Source of the DNA: Heterobasidion occidentale
Lineage: Eukaryota; Basidiomycota; Agaricomycetes; Russulales; Bondarzewiaceae
Direction: 5' to 3'
DNA: 64,000 nt
NCBI GenBank assembly: GCA_039111635.1
Contig: JBCAQO010000008.1
Coordinates: forward strand, 3,100,001 to 3,164,000
The notes beneath the pieces were generated by a model. That model saw nothing but the letters and a program-made list of their open reading frames with translations. It did no database searches and was not told the DNA's origin. Within the stretch, counting starts at the first letter, position 1, and every line of letters begins with the position of its first letter. Shown in pieces: positions 37,393-48,999 of this stretch. A program made the position numbers and the translations under genes.

Positions 37393-39585
37393 TCAAATTG
37401 AGCTTGACGAAGACGAACTCTCCCTGGCCTCCGCCATCGAAACCTCTGACGGCACAAACCGATGGTCTTTGATGATTCTCTCCACCTCAGCTATCACTTC
37501 CCCGTGCTTGAAAAGGGCATTCACTCGAGTCGCAACCGATCGAATCTCGTCATGCACCTTCTGCGGCGAATGCTCCGAATTGTAGGTATACGCGTGCAAC
37601 GCAAGATTGAACAGCTTGTTTGTCGCGAGAGACGCAGGTCCGTCAACTTCTTTGCGAGCTTGCATTAGGAGGAAGAGGCTTTGCATAACAATCGTGAGGT
37701 CCACGATATAGCCCATCATGCCTCGCAAAATATTCGGTCTGTAGTAGATGTAGAGTAATCAGCATGCCTTGAATGCCAATAGATGGCCGGAATTCGAAAC
37801 GCACGTCACTTCGAAAGCTTTGTATACCCACGCTGAAAATACAATGCTCACTGCAACGGGGATCGCGAAAGGAGCAGCAGGAGGAACAATTCCAGAGATA
37901 ATGGCTGCGGCACCGGCGATCCCACTCAAAGACCTGTAAAAGCTTGAGCATAGGAACCAATGGAAAGTTCATGGATAAATACAGTACAATTTTTGGAGAA
38001 TTCCACTTCGATCGTCCACGAGATCAATCTGGAGCTCGGACATCACCTTGGCTGCGGCCGTAAGAATCTGTGCGTTCATTGATGAGCGAGGAAGATATAT
38101 CGACTCGCGCTACTAGCTGCGCACCATCTCGGGGTCATATAGCCCCCAGATCCTTCGCGTAAATTAGGCAATGAGAATATGCAAAATATAGTATTTACTG
38201 TACGATATCCCGATGGACCACCTTGAGCCACTTGTCCAGCGATCTTCCTGGAATCTGGAAGCTCGTCGAGAGTCCTCGCCAATATCCTTATCAAAAGGTT
38301 ATCATGAAGGAAGGACAACACAAGGGACAAACTGACTTCGCTTTCCGACCCTATAGAGGGCATCCACTTGTCAGGAACGTCGCGATTATACGCATGTACA
38401 GAGCACTCACTCTATCGAAGCATCTATCTTCAAGTCGACGCTCTTCTGCTGGGTGATTGCCCAAAGGACCCGCAAGGATTGATCGATGCGCTCCAACGTC
38501 TTCTGGATTAGTTCTTCGAGTGTACCGGCGTACCTAGGCTTCACTGAACCCACGATGCTCAGTTAGTGCAATGCGTGAATTGATTAGAAAACTGACATAC
38601 CTGACACTGCAACCCATGGTACGTCCAGGATCTTTTCGAAAGGCTTCACTATCTCGTTGTTCAGCTTCTCTTGCGCCGCGCCGAACAGGGACTCGATAAG
38701 AGCGGTTTCGTCGGATCCTATGTCTGAATCTTGATCACTATCGTCACCAATAGCGAGGTTGTGAAGATCTTCCTCAATATCACCGTACAAGTCTTCGTCG
38801 GGAACAGGAGGTATGAGACTTTCCACCAAGGTATCGTACTTTGTGAACACCGCAAAGATAGGAACTATGCCGCACTGTTATTCGGATATATTCAGAGTTA
38901 CTTGAAGTTAGACCTACTACCGCGGGTTTTGAGCTGGATGATCTTTTCGTCAGCGATTTCGAGAAGACTGCCGCCGTACGTAGGGACTGCGGTGCAAAGC
39001 CTAATACCGCATCAACGGGCAGCATGGAGGGACGGAAAACGACTCTCGAACCAGATTGCGTGTAGTCTGTCCTTTATGTCCGCCATTCGGCTGCGCTTGT
39101 CAATAAAATTCATGACGAGCTCCAAGTTCCCAGCATCACCATGGGAGAACCCCTGCGAGTCGTGCAGGATGAGACGTGGGTTTTGGGGAGAAGCGATCTC
39201 ATCTTCGATGTTGGATACGCCAGCTGTGCGACCATGCTCCACGACCTCGAGTGTGTAGTTCAGTAGACTGCAACGAACGTAGCTGTCGAGTGAGCAACTC
39301 TGAGTTTCTCACCGTGTGCTCAATCCCAAAGATCGCGTTGATGAGGCGAGATTTCCCAACACCGCTCTATCAGAATGACTCGTCTGTCGATTGGCCTCTG
39401 ATACGGGGAACAAGGACTGGACGCACCCTCCCTAAGACCAAGATGCGGAACCTGGACGCGTGTAAGAGACGAATCAACATCACCATAGACGGTGCGAGAT
39501 CGGCGACTCACTTGGGACAGGTCTGTAGGATCTCGTCGACAGTAGACTTGAGCTCCTCCTCGAATCTGGTTTGATTTAGAGACAT
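37393..39585 (-). CDS. G-domain (P-loop GTPase) protein, basidiomycete type
   Basis: A predicted GTP-binding protein of a family expanded in agaricomycetes; role unknown. First exons: 39512-39585, 39427-39451 (25 nt), 39313-39366 and one starting at 39245. Later exons are visible but their exact edges are not all fixed. G1/P-loop is assembled by splicing: FRILVLGR plus SGVGKSRLINAIFG. G3 is in RLILHDSQGFSHGD (DxxG), and G4 is TKYD in VPIFAVFTKYDTLVESL. After G4 comes an acidic insertion (DLYGDIEEDLHNLAIGDDSD). C-terminal helices follow (EELIQKTLERIDQSLRVLW; GYIVDLTIVMQSLFLLMQAR), then a Ser-rich end. No frame break was seen. It is divergent from a related GTPase gene, with 236 bp between starts, so the pair probably arose by inverted duplication. 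Confidence 0.8.
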
Positions 39586-39821
39586 GATAGACTGGAGTCT
39601 AGTACTGGAATTTTGGAATTGTGAGGTGTGGAGGTGTGAAGTCGTTGTGGCTGTTGCGATCAGCAAGGCAGTGATGATTGTAGAGCGCTCGAGCTATAAA
39701 CAAGGGTATTATGACAGGCAGAAGCGGTAGTAACACACGTTGATACCGAACTTTCCTACGTACCATCTACAGGCGTTCCCCTATCCCCAGCCTCCCTTGT
39801 TTTCTTGTGTCACACCCCATC
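39586..39821. promoter_or_regulatory. Bidirectional promoter between two GTPase genes
   Basis: Only 236 bp separate the two start codons. A TATAAA box lies at 39695-39700 on the plus strand, 122 bp before the plus-strand ATG, which is a plausible distance. No other element is identified. Confidence 0.55.
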
Positions 39822-42800
39822 ATGGACGTCTCACCGAAGGAAATCAGAGAATTGTGCCCGCGTTTTCGGGTGTTGATCGTGGGTAGACAGAACGCTGGGA
39901 AGACGACGATTCTTGAGAAGATGACAGGGAGCGCGGCGAGGGTCAAGCCAGAGATCCGAGATGAGCAGGGAAGATTGGTGGTATGGGCTCTCCGTTATCA
40001 CGTGTCATGCAGCAGTCATCAGCTCGGTATCCCAGAACAATCCAGCGCTCCTCAAGCCAGGCATCGAGGTGCGTCTGACAGTCATGGGTTCACGACCGCC
40101 CTCATTGAACGTGGACATATCATCGTCTACTTCCAATATAGCGGGGAATGAGCAGAATCGAATACGAGATAACCTACCCAAATAATCCGCGTTTTGTCTT
40201 TCACGATTCTCGCGGCATTGAAGCCGGGGCAGAATCTGACGAAGCAAGTCCGCTTCGTATCGAGTACATCCGCTCGCTCATCGAGAGGCGAGCCGCAGAA
40301 AGAAAAATTGCGAACCAGTTGCATGCGATATGGTATGAGTGACCAAGTCGCGTCTTGATGATGAACTTCCTTAACTTAGGTGAATCTAGGTTTTGCATCC
40401 CTATGGACAATCCGAGAGTCCCCAGTGATTCCTTCGAGCTTGCATTCTTCAAAATAGGGGCAGGGACAGGTGAGCGTAGCACATTGCATTCAGTGACTTT
40501 ACCAATCAGTGTAAATTCCATTGTATCAGTGCCTGTGATCGCTATTCTAACAAAATATGAAGCATTCATCGACAGAGCCAAAAACAACTTGAAAGAGATC
40601 CGAGGACGGCAACCAAACCAGAAGCAAATCTTGACATATCTCAATGAACAGGTTATCAACAATATCAAGCGGGCCAGTCATCCACCTGCAGCCATTGTAC
40701 AGACACATCGTAAGCATTGCTCTCGAATGAAGGTCAGTAGTAATGAAACTTTTCTAGATAAGGGAAGGGGTGCGACATCCTAGCAGAGAAGACATACGCA
40801 GCAGTCAAGGACGAAACCCTTGCTAGCATCTTTGCTCTGTCACAAAAAAATTCCATTAGGGTGTCATGTGAAGTGATATTTAGATATGCGCTGCAGTGCG
40901 TTCATTGCTTTCTAATCTTTCGTCATCTCAACCTCTACTATACAAGTCGATTCAGATTCGAGGAAATGAGTCTGAAGCATGCCGCTATCAAACTGGCAGG
41001 CATTACGTTGTACCCCTTTCCCTTCTGGATAAGTGTCAGTTATATCTTGCATAGAGAGAATTCACCCTAACGGATCCTGCTCGCCCTTCTAATGCCTCTG
41101 ATTTATGGCACCTTCAACTTGTGCATGTTACAGGTGGGTTTTTTTCCCCATTATTCATGCATAACTCTACTCACCAATTATGGCAACCGTCACTGTGCGC
41201 AGGATATTTTGAACTCATAGGATGTAAGTCCGATGCATCCGGTCATCGCCTGTGGCTTTTTTGATCATATCATCGCCGATGCCGTCTTGATCATAGATGG
41301 TGAGCTCTAGGTCGGTGATCACGCATGATCCCACTCGCTGATGCCATCGTCGATGCCATCTTGAACACAGTGAGTCAGTCCTGCATTGGCAATAAACGTG
41401 CATGATCCCTGCTGATGTCGTTGTCAATGCCACCTCAAAACGCAGGAAGTGAGTTCTTCATTCTGCATCAGCACTGATTGTGAATGGTCCCACTTACTGA
41501 TTCCGTCGTCGGCACCGCCTCGAACGCAGGCTGTGAGTCCTGCATCGGCACTGATCATTCATAGTATCACCCGCTGATGTCGTCGTCGACGACACCGCTA
41601 ACCCAGGCTGTGAGTCCTGCATCGTCATTAATTGGGCATGGTCCCGCTCTCTGATTTCGTCGTTGATGCTGCCTCGAATGCAGTATGTGAGTCCTGCATC
41701 GGCGCTGGTCGTACATGGTAACGCTTGCTGATGCCATCGTCGATGCTGTCTCGAACACAGTGGGTGAGTCATTGCATCGGCACTAATCGAGCATAGTCCC
41801 GTCTGCTGATGTCGTCCTCGATGCTACCGCGAACGCAGGAAGTAAGTCCTGCATCGGCGCTGGTCATGCATGGTCCGGCTCGCTGATACCATCGTCCATG
41901 CCGCCTCCAACACAGGATGTGAGTCCTGCATCTGCACTGGTCGTGTATGGTCCCGCTGATGCCGCCATCGATGCCCCCTTGGACACAGGAAGTGAGTGCT
42001 GCATCGGCACTGAATGTTCATGGTTCCGCTCACTGATGCCGTCGTCGGTGCCGCCTCGAACACAGGCGGTGAGTGCTGCATTGGCACTGAATGTTCATAG
42101 TTTCGCTCGCTGATGCCGTCGTCCATGCCGCCTCGACCACAGGAAGTGAGTGCTGCATCGGCACTGAATGTTCATAGTTTCGCTCGCTGATGCCGTCGTC
42201 TATGCCGCCTCGAGCACAGTGGGTGAGTGCTGCATTGGCACTGAATATGCATGGGTCTGCTCGCTGATGCCGTTGTCGATGCTGCCTCGAACACAGCGAG
42301 TGAGTGCTGTATCGGCACCGAATGTGCGTGGTTCCGCTCACTAATGCTGTCGTCGATGCCGCCTCGAACACAGGATATGAGTGCTGCATTAGCACTCATT
42401 GTCCATAATATCTTTTCCTTATCCCCCTGTTGATGCACCCTTGAACGCAGAATGTGCGTCCTTCATCTGTACTGCTTGTGATCCCACCTGCTGATGCCGT
42501 CACCTCGAACGCAGGATGTGAGTCCAGCATGCACTGATCCAACAAGACCGACTGGCTGAAGTCGTAGTCGACACGGTATCAGTTATTTCTTCCAGCCATT
42601 GTGAGTGAATCTCCATTCATTCGTTTTACTCTTCTGCCTGCATTTGACTTGCCCATAGGCACTATCTGAAATGCGGGATCAATTTGCTCCATCCACAATC
42701 TCATCTGCTGTCCAGAAATGGGTATGCGCTACCTGTTTGCTCCTACCATTCTCTGTAATCATTTATCTCTCACAGGAGAAATGGCCCTCTCTCTCCTTAC

Positions 42801-43131
42801 CTGTTAGTGTCAATGCTCTTGCGCGATTTGTTTCCCGTATGTTCTCCTCTTGCCTTTCACAACAATATCACTACCACCGTGCATTCCGGTTGCACTTCTT
42901 TTGGCATTCTGGACATCAAAGAAATCGAAAACTCCTTCGGCTTATCTAAAGTCGTGTATCACACAGCTGGACATCATGGTGGATGAGAGAACCCGTTTCA
43001 CCAAAGGGGTCGATCAAATTTTGAAGCAACACTGTGGCAACCACGATATCCTGTTCAAGGAGCTGGCGCAACATGTCATCGATAATGCTGATACCTTCAG
43101 TCAGGATTTTCCAATACAGTGTCCTCTGTAG
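39822..43131 (+). CDS. G-domain (P-loop GTPase) protein containing a tandem intron array
   Basis: Related to the divergent neighbour. Supported exons: 39822-39980, 40036-40068, 40142-40332, 40390-40469, 40530 to about 40703, and about 40763 onward. G1 is FRVLIVGRQNAGKTTILEKM (GxxxxGKT), G3 is VFHDSRGIEAG (DxxG), and G4 is TKYE in VPVIAILTKYEAFID, with Glu where Asp is usual. Then come charged helices and QILTYLNEQVINNIKRASHP. A stretch near 41030-41060 is unclear: the frame of the next exon (EFTLTDPARPSNASDLWHLQ, then GYFELIG) does not follow simply. After GYFELIG, ending in phase 1 at 41223, comes the array of 18 intron-like units (41224-42595). Coding resumes at 42596 as CCATT, then GCACTATC from 42660 (ALSEMRDQFAPSTISSAVQK) and EKWPSLSLP, with a helical C terminus ending at 43131. 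The Glu in G4 may lower guanine specificity. Confidence 0.65.
41224..42595 (+). repeat. Array of 18 tandem intron-like units (about 77-bp period)
   Basis: Each unit begins with a donor and ends with an acceptor, and is separated from the next by exactly 3 nt. Unit starts: 41224, 41300, 41374, 41449, 41533, 41610, 41687, 41764, 41842, 41919, 41992, 42069, 42146, 42223, 42300, 42377, 42454, 42518. Lengths run 61-81 nt, mostly 74. Typical donor side: GTGAGTCCTGCATCGGCAC; a CTGAT branch-like site lies some 30 nt before the typical end CCTCGAACACAG. Seventeen of 18 units start with GT (the one at 42377 has AT); all 18 end in AG. The 3-nt spacers read ATG, TGA, GAA, GCT, GCT, TAT, TGG, GAA, GAT, GAA, GCG, GAA, TGG, CGA, GAT, AAT, GAT. 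The first and last units are the most diverged. Removing any set of units leaves the downstream frame unchanged. Confidence 0.9.
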
Positions 43132-43839
43132 CGTTTGGTTGACTATGCTTCCAGTTAAACTCGAAAGCACGCTTCCATCCCCCAATAACTTTTAGGTGAG
43201 ACTAGCAACGACGAGGAGCCTGTATGATTCAGCATTCGGCCTTTCGGAGCATCGCTGATATAGGCTCTTAGGGAACCGCGTAATGTAGACTGCTAGCGCG
43301 AAGATAGGATGGGAGGGAATTCATGAAGTTATGTTGGTATCGCGCTTTGAGCGAAACATTTCTTGATCTGAGCCGACATGGCTAATTATGATGCATTGCA
43401 CGTTCCATTAAATCGTGGACCGAGCTCAAGCGGGCTTTCTTTCAAACTTTCGCTTGATCATCCTGGCCTAGTGAACAATCGGCGAAGATGTTTGCGCAGA
43501 GCGCACGTTATACGATGGTGCTACCGGAGTAAGTGAGCAACCTGGGTTCGGGCGCAGACATTGTAAAAGGGTTATATTCTACTGTATGGCAGCAAGATTG
43601 TACACGTATAGACATCGTCTTGGATTATTCACTTTCAACGAACCGAGACGGCCTGCTTCCTATCCTGAATTGCGACAGGGAACTTGCCAGCATCCGCGAG
43701 TTGCCATGTAGATGGTCGAGAACAGAGCGGTGAGGATTTTCTTTCAAGGAATTTACATGTTGCTGTCTCTAAGAGAGTCAATAGTCAGCGGCTGGATGTT
43801 ACAAAGGCCAGATCTACGGTCAGTCTGATTGCTGCGAAG

Positions 43840-44420
43840 AGATGCCGTGGGTGAGTGTACATTCGGAGCCAGGATCGCACAGGTCGATCAGCGGGCGCAT
43901 TGTCGGTGGGCTGCGCGGGGAGACATATTGAAGGATGACGAACCTGTGCTCTCCCCTCTGCGCTAGGTTCGCATTCTGGTTGAGGTAGTGCTCAGCACAT
44001 ACAAGAAAAGATACGCACCAAAGCACTGCGGCCGTCTTCCACCTCGCCCACGCCTCCACTACCATCTGTTGTCCCAGGCTGGGGTCGTCATGCAGCTGTT
44101 CTTGATGTGCGTGACGAAGGTGTGATGCAGCAAGTTATGCAGCAGCAAGTCCGCAGGAGCCGCGACTGGTTAGTGTGAGTGGAGGGCAAAGAGCATCGAA
44201 GAGGTAGCAACGTCACGTGATTCCCTCACGCTTCGACCTCGACGACGCCTCGACGAGCACGACAATAACCGCGACGATGAACGACAGACCCTTGCGCCTG
44301 CGATCGCGTCTACATACGCGCCGCGGTATCCAGTGTCGATGAGTGAGACCACTGAAGCCTGTGCTCGAGGTGCAGCTGAAGCGCATCGCCGCTAAGAAGC
44401 CTGCCATCCCATTGAAAGTG
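43840..44420 (-). pseudogene. Relic of a membrane-protein-like gene (copy 1)
   Basis: Minus-strand reading gives hydrophobic fragments such as KTAAVLWCVSFLVCAEHYLNQ and GLSFIVAVIVVLVEAS, separated by frame changes. It resembles, base by base in patches, the segment at 49.40-49.87 kb; for example both have a GACGCACCAAA or TACGCACCAAA core and a GCGCCTG(C/T)GA(C/T)CGCG core. Family uncertain; DUF6534-like seven-helix proteins are one possibility. Confidence 0.3.
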
Positions 44421-45899
44421 CGTTCGCGCTGCATTTTTCTTCAGGTTTCGAGTCACTCTCCTTAGGATCTCTAGGTCAGGTATGAAAAGCGAGGCCGATC
44501 CATCACACGCGTACACCGCGCATCCCTCCTCTCCTCCCCTCTCTCCCTCCGTCGCGTCCATCAACTTCAACGCTTTCTTTGCTTGAGCCTCAGCTCCATG
44601 AATTTCAGGAGGCGGAGATAAATTTCCTCTCCTGAGAATGGCGACCCACGCGCATACTGATGTTCGCCAATGTCTATGCTGCCGGCTGCCTACGCGCGCT
44701 CACGTAACCTGTCGCGGGCCCGCTCGGCGAGAAGGCGCGGCCCTCCTCCTCCGCATACATTTCCCCACCCTCTCCGCTGCGCTTTCGCCATGTCTCTCTT
44801 CTCTCGAGTGGCGTGCCCCCGCAAACCTAGAGCCGCGATTTCCGACTCTTCGACGAGTGCCATGCCGCGTGTTATAGTCTCCACTCACAGCGCCTCGTTA
44901 GGCGTTCAGGTCGCAGAGGAGGGATGGGAATGCATTAAGGCAATCTGGTGATTCTGGGGCTTTCATCCTTGTCTTTGAGCTGAGACCTGACATCTTACGA
45001 TGCGCATGGGAGATCAGAGCTGAGTGCAATCACTTTCAGCAGCTGTTCACCGGCCACCCTCGATTGAGGAGGATTGTCTGTGGTAAGCGGGCGCACTCTT
45101 TTATCCGTTACCTTTCGCTCATCTCTGGTGCGCACTTCTTCGCTTCACATGGTACCTCCCTCGACAACGTTTCAATAGCCTGCACCCGCGCATCCTCCGC
45201 GAGCGGCGCATCTCTGCGCTCTGCGCTCTGTGACATCTGTACTGTACGCCCACATATGAGCTCGACGTTGCGGACGCGTCCTATGATGACGACGGCTCCG
45301 TCTTGTCTGATGAACACGGATCGCGCGGTACCGCCGGCACGCCGCATATAAGCTGATTGGTTTGAGCGACACTAGATACCATCTGCCTGAGGCCGAGGAT
45401 GTGGCTGATCCTGGCGAGATTATCGGTGAGTGGGTGCGTTTAACTTGCCATCTTCGCCTCTTCTTTGCAGTCCGGTTTCAAGCCTCACCTTGATTCTGAT
45501 GACCACTGTGCTCGTCCATCACCTCCTGCAACCCTCGCATGGGCCCTCTCAGGGTCGGGTCTCTGCAGGATGATCAACACAAACGACGACGGCAGCTGTT
45601 ACGCAGTGGGCAAGATGGTGCTGAAGAATGTGATCCTGAATTGCAGGGCACGAGTGCGTGGGATGAGAGGAGGAGTGGGAGCCACAAGCAGGAGTGAGCG
45701 TCCGATGCGCAGTGAGGCCTATGAGCAGCATCCATACGAAACATACAGCAAGTCGATGACCGAACGAAGAAAAACGACGCGCCTGAGCGAGATCGAGAGT
45801 CGGACGAGAAGAGGTGGGAGGGGCGCGCTGAATGTGAACGGGGCCGCGCTTGGCGCTCGGGAGCGGGGGACTTCGAGATGGAAGGCGGGGAGCCGGAGG

Positions 45900-46710
45900 A
45901 AAATGCGGAACAAGTCACCTTGGCTGTGTTCTGCGAGGGTCACGATGTGGTGACAGACGGGGGCGATGCGTTCCCGGAGGCATGGGAGCGAGGGTGGTGG
46001 CGTAGGGAGAGATCGACCTGGAATGGAGCGCGGTTAGCGCGCGGAAGACGTGGATGAGAGGCACAGACCCACGAGGGCGTGGTGAGGAGACCAAGGATGG
46101 CGGGCACTGGTGCAGGATCGGGTGTCGCGTCGTCAGAGCCAAAGTCGCGTTCGGAGGACGCAGCGGACGGTGCGAGTCATGGAAGTGTCATGGACCGGAC
46201 GAGATCGAGGAAGTAGCGGACGTCAGGGGCACACCGGGGAAGGTGAGAGACCGATTCAGGATCTTGTGGGATCCGCGCGACGGTCCCAATCTGACCCAGG
46301 CGAGACGCAGCTATCAGGACACCCAAAACAGACGTGCACGCACCGAAACAGGGTTGCAGCGGCTGTTTTTGGGCATATCTAATACCACTCCCGCCTTCGG
46401 CCCCGAGCGAGGACCACCATAGGCGTCGGCCTTGCTGTGTGCGGCGAGGGTGCGTCACAGCCAATAGTCTGTGCGGCTACGAGCGAGGGGTCATCGATGA
46501 TGAGCGCAGAGCATAGGGAGGTGACGTCACGTCACACTCACTTCGAGCAAGACAGCATGCGACTCATGCGACGCGATGGCTAACAAGCTCTTACAAGTGC
46601 CCACACAATACCAGGATGGAAGCCTGCACCTGTGACACGCGCACGCAATTTTCTGCGTCGAGGAGTGAAATTTGCGGGCTCCGCTGGGCGACGTGCAAGT
46701 GAGGAGCATC
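45900..46710. repeat. Diverged duplicate block, copy A (with copy B at 49.0-49.87 kb)
   Basis: Shares GGACCGGACGAGATCGAG (18 bp) at about 46194 with copy B at about 49317. It also shares GGTGACGTCACGTCACACT at about 46520 with copy B at about 49699. The first pair is about 3.12 kb apart, the second about 3.18 kb. Between these anchors similarity is patchy. The block looks like an old segmental duplication of gene debris; the minus strand of both copies has F-box/LRR-like flavour but no intact frame. Confidence 0.5.
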
Positions 46711-46921
46711 GCCGCCGAGACACTCCCGTCGCGTTTGCTGTAGGGTGAGTCAAGGTTCGAATTTACTCATTCTCTTCCTCCCGAGTCAGCTCCCCAAAAC
46801 GAAGAAGGTTACTGCGCTCATCTATCGTGTTGTCCGCATGCCCTCGCGCCTACTTCCCCGCTACAACCCCCTTCGTCCCTCGGACCCAGCTTCCCGCCCT
46901 TACTCGATACCCAACCATGCC

Positions 46922-47850
46922 CATGCAGTTAAACGACTTTCAATGCTCACTCAACCGTGCTGCCGCCCTCGCAAAGGAGCCTACCTCTTCGCTCGTGTGC
47001 AGGCACTGCGATCGCGTCGTCGAAAAGGAGTCAGAGGTCAAGAGGGAGGTGCGTGGAGTCGTGAAGACGACGAGAATCTTAGAGGAGATGAGAGGTGCCT
47101 GAGAGGTTTCTGGAGGAACGCGTGCGTCGGTTTTTTCCGTCTGCGTTTTCTACCAACGAGCTAGAGCTCCACCGGCCATCCACTTCGGGCGCAGCTCTGC
47201 TGGGCCGACGCGCTCTTGGCACAGCCCCTCTTTTCATCAGTGCCCAAATGTCGTCTCTGGACGCGTTGCAGATTATTTCCGATAACTCTCAGCGAGTTCG
47301 ACACTTCTCCGTGTAGTTCCTTGACCATGGTGCCTACCCACCCCTTGCTTCAAATTTCCAAACCTGAGGCCTCTGATCATTCCAAATTATCGCTGCAGCG
47401 AGAGTATTTTCCTGCTCTTTGATCACTCACAGATGCCGCGCTTGGAACGGCTCTCACTCATGGTGCTCCCGCGATTGCAATGGCCTTATTTCTTTGATCT
47501 CCGCCATCTTGCTATATTCCTGGTTGTGCGACCTCACGTGCAGCACGCCCCAGATCACGAAATTGACCCTCACGGGCGGCCATGCGTTCAGGTTCCTCGC
47601 AAAGCACCTCCGTGACCATCCGACTCCCCATTTTGCGCGTCTGCGTGTGCTCCTGACGTCTCGGATATGGCTGCGGAGACGACATCTGACTTGACCCTCC
47701 TGAGCGACACGCTCGTCGAACGCTCCCGGTCCTCTGCCGACGACCAGCTGCGTCATGTGTGCATCCGAGACCCGCGCGTGCGAGCGACATCCGGCCACGG
47801 CGACTGGTCGAGAGCATCCGACAACGAGTGACGTTTACAGTCGTGGGATG
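46922..47850 (+). pseudogene. Possible F-box/LRR-like gene relic
   Basis: Fragments in different frames read like one decayed protein: SLNRAAALAKEPTSSLVCRH with ESEVKREVRGVVKTT, then SSLDALQIISDNSQRVRHFS, then PQITKLTLTGGHAFRFLAKH. The middle and last pieces resemble the leucine-rich region of basidiomycete F-box proteins. There are several stops and frame changes, more than homopolymer errors would explain. Family assignment is weak. Confidence 0.3.
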
Positions 47851-48999
47851 TCCAAGTTCGCAGTCAGAGGACGAACGGTGCTGGACGCCTTTCCCAGCTG
47901 CGCCTGTGCCCGGGTCGTGGGTCGATGAGTGGTGATCATAGCAGGGCGTCGTTTGCGGTGAGTATATCTGATTTTGGACAGTATATTGTCGACGGGCTTG
48001 GTTTAGTTGAAACGCGCAGAGGCTGTGCGCAGGCGTGCTATCGCCGCCCCCCTTGCAATTGTAAGAAAATACGTAGAGCTTGTGAGAGATTCGGTAGAGA
48101 TCCGGCAGGCGTCTACTACTGCCGTTGACTGTCCTTATTGTTGGCATTTCGTGCCATTATAGACGCCCTATGGTCGGATGCTATGCCTTCGTGTCTATTG
48201 ACATTCAGTGCAGCTTGCTGAGCGGCTTCATTTATGGAGAGCTCACGAGAAAAGATATGAGCTCCGCCTGAGGAAAAGAAACTATGATGGGAGGCGGTTG
48301 CTCATAATATGCATGCCACGGGCATTGCGCGTTGCAAGGATGGTGATCCCATCGTCGATATTTAATCGCTCAATCGTCTTGAATTTCTCCAATCACTGCA
48401 TCGTGTTTGAGCACAGAAAGCCCAGGCATGGGTGTATACGAGCTAATGCGACAGACATTTCTTATAAACGATCAGTGTCGAGCCTTAAAAGCAAGCTGTT
48501 GTGATGAAAAAGCCAAAGAGGAAAGGCGCGCGGAAAATTTGACGAGACGGTGGACGGACGTACAGAAGAAAGCGATCTGCATTGACTAGGTACGGGCCGA
48601 GATGACTGGATATTCTGCATAAAGTTCATTCGACGCGCAAGGCTAAGAATATTCAGCGTCATACAATCTTCGATCGCGTACTCATTTCGCGTTTTCATCG
48701 CTGTGGCTAACATTATCCCTAGTTCGAACGCGAGGTGGTCGAGGGCCTCCCACAGACCCAACATCGGCCCTCGCACGCTTGTGTCTGCGGCAATGGACTG
48801 AAAACTTTGGCCCTTATTCTTCATAGCAAGCGGGAAAGTGAAGCGGAGCGTGTCAAAAGGTATCACTGCGTGTATATGCATACGGGATGACATAAAACGG
48901 CCGCGGAACAGCGCGCTTGAGTGCAAAATCAGAAAGAAAGAGGGGGAAAGAGTCGAAAGACACGCCTAGCTGCTGACGGGGCCGCTCTTGGCGCTTGCG

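Noticed and set aside
41824..42438. Minus-strand repetitive frames across the 77-bp array, resembling a repeat protein
   Set aside because: They are by-products of the tandem array; splice-site periodicity on the plus strand and flanking GTPase exons explain the region better.
41224..42595. CRISPR array
   Set aside because: Regular spacing, but the 'spacers' are 3 nt, the repeats are diverged, and the host gene and genome are eukaryotic.
47512..48147. 211-codon minus-strand frame
   Set aside because: Antisense to the more protein-like plus-strand relic; composition not protein-like.
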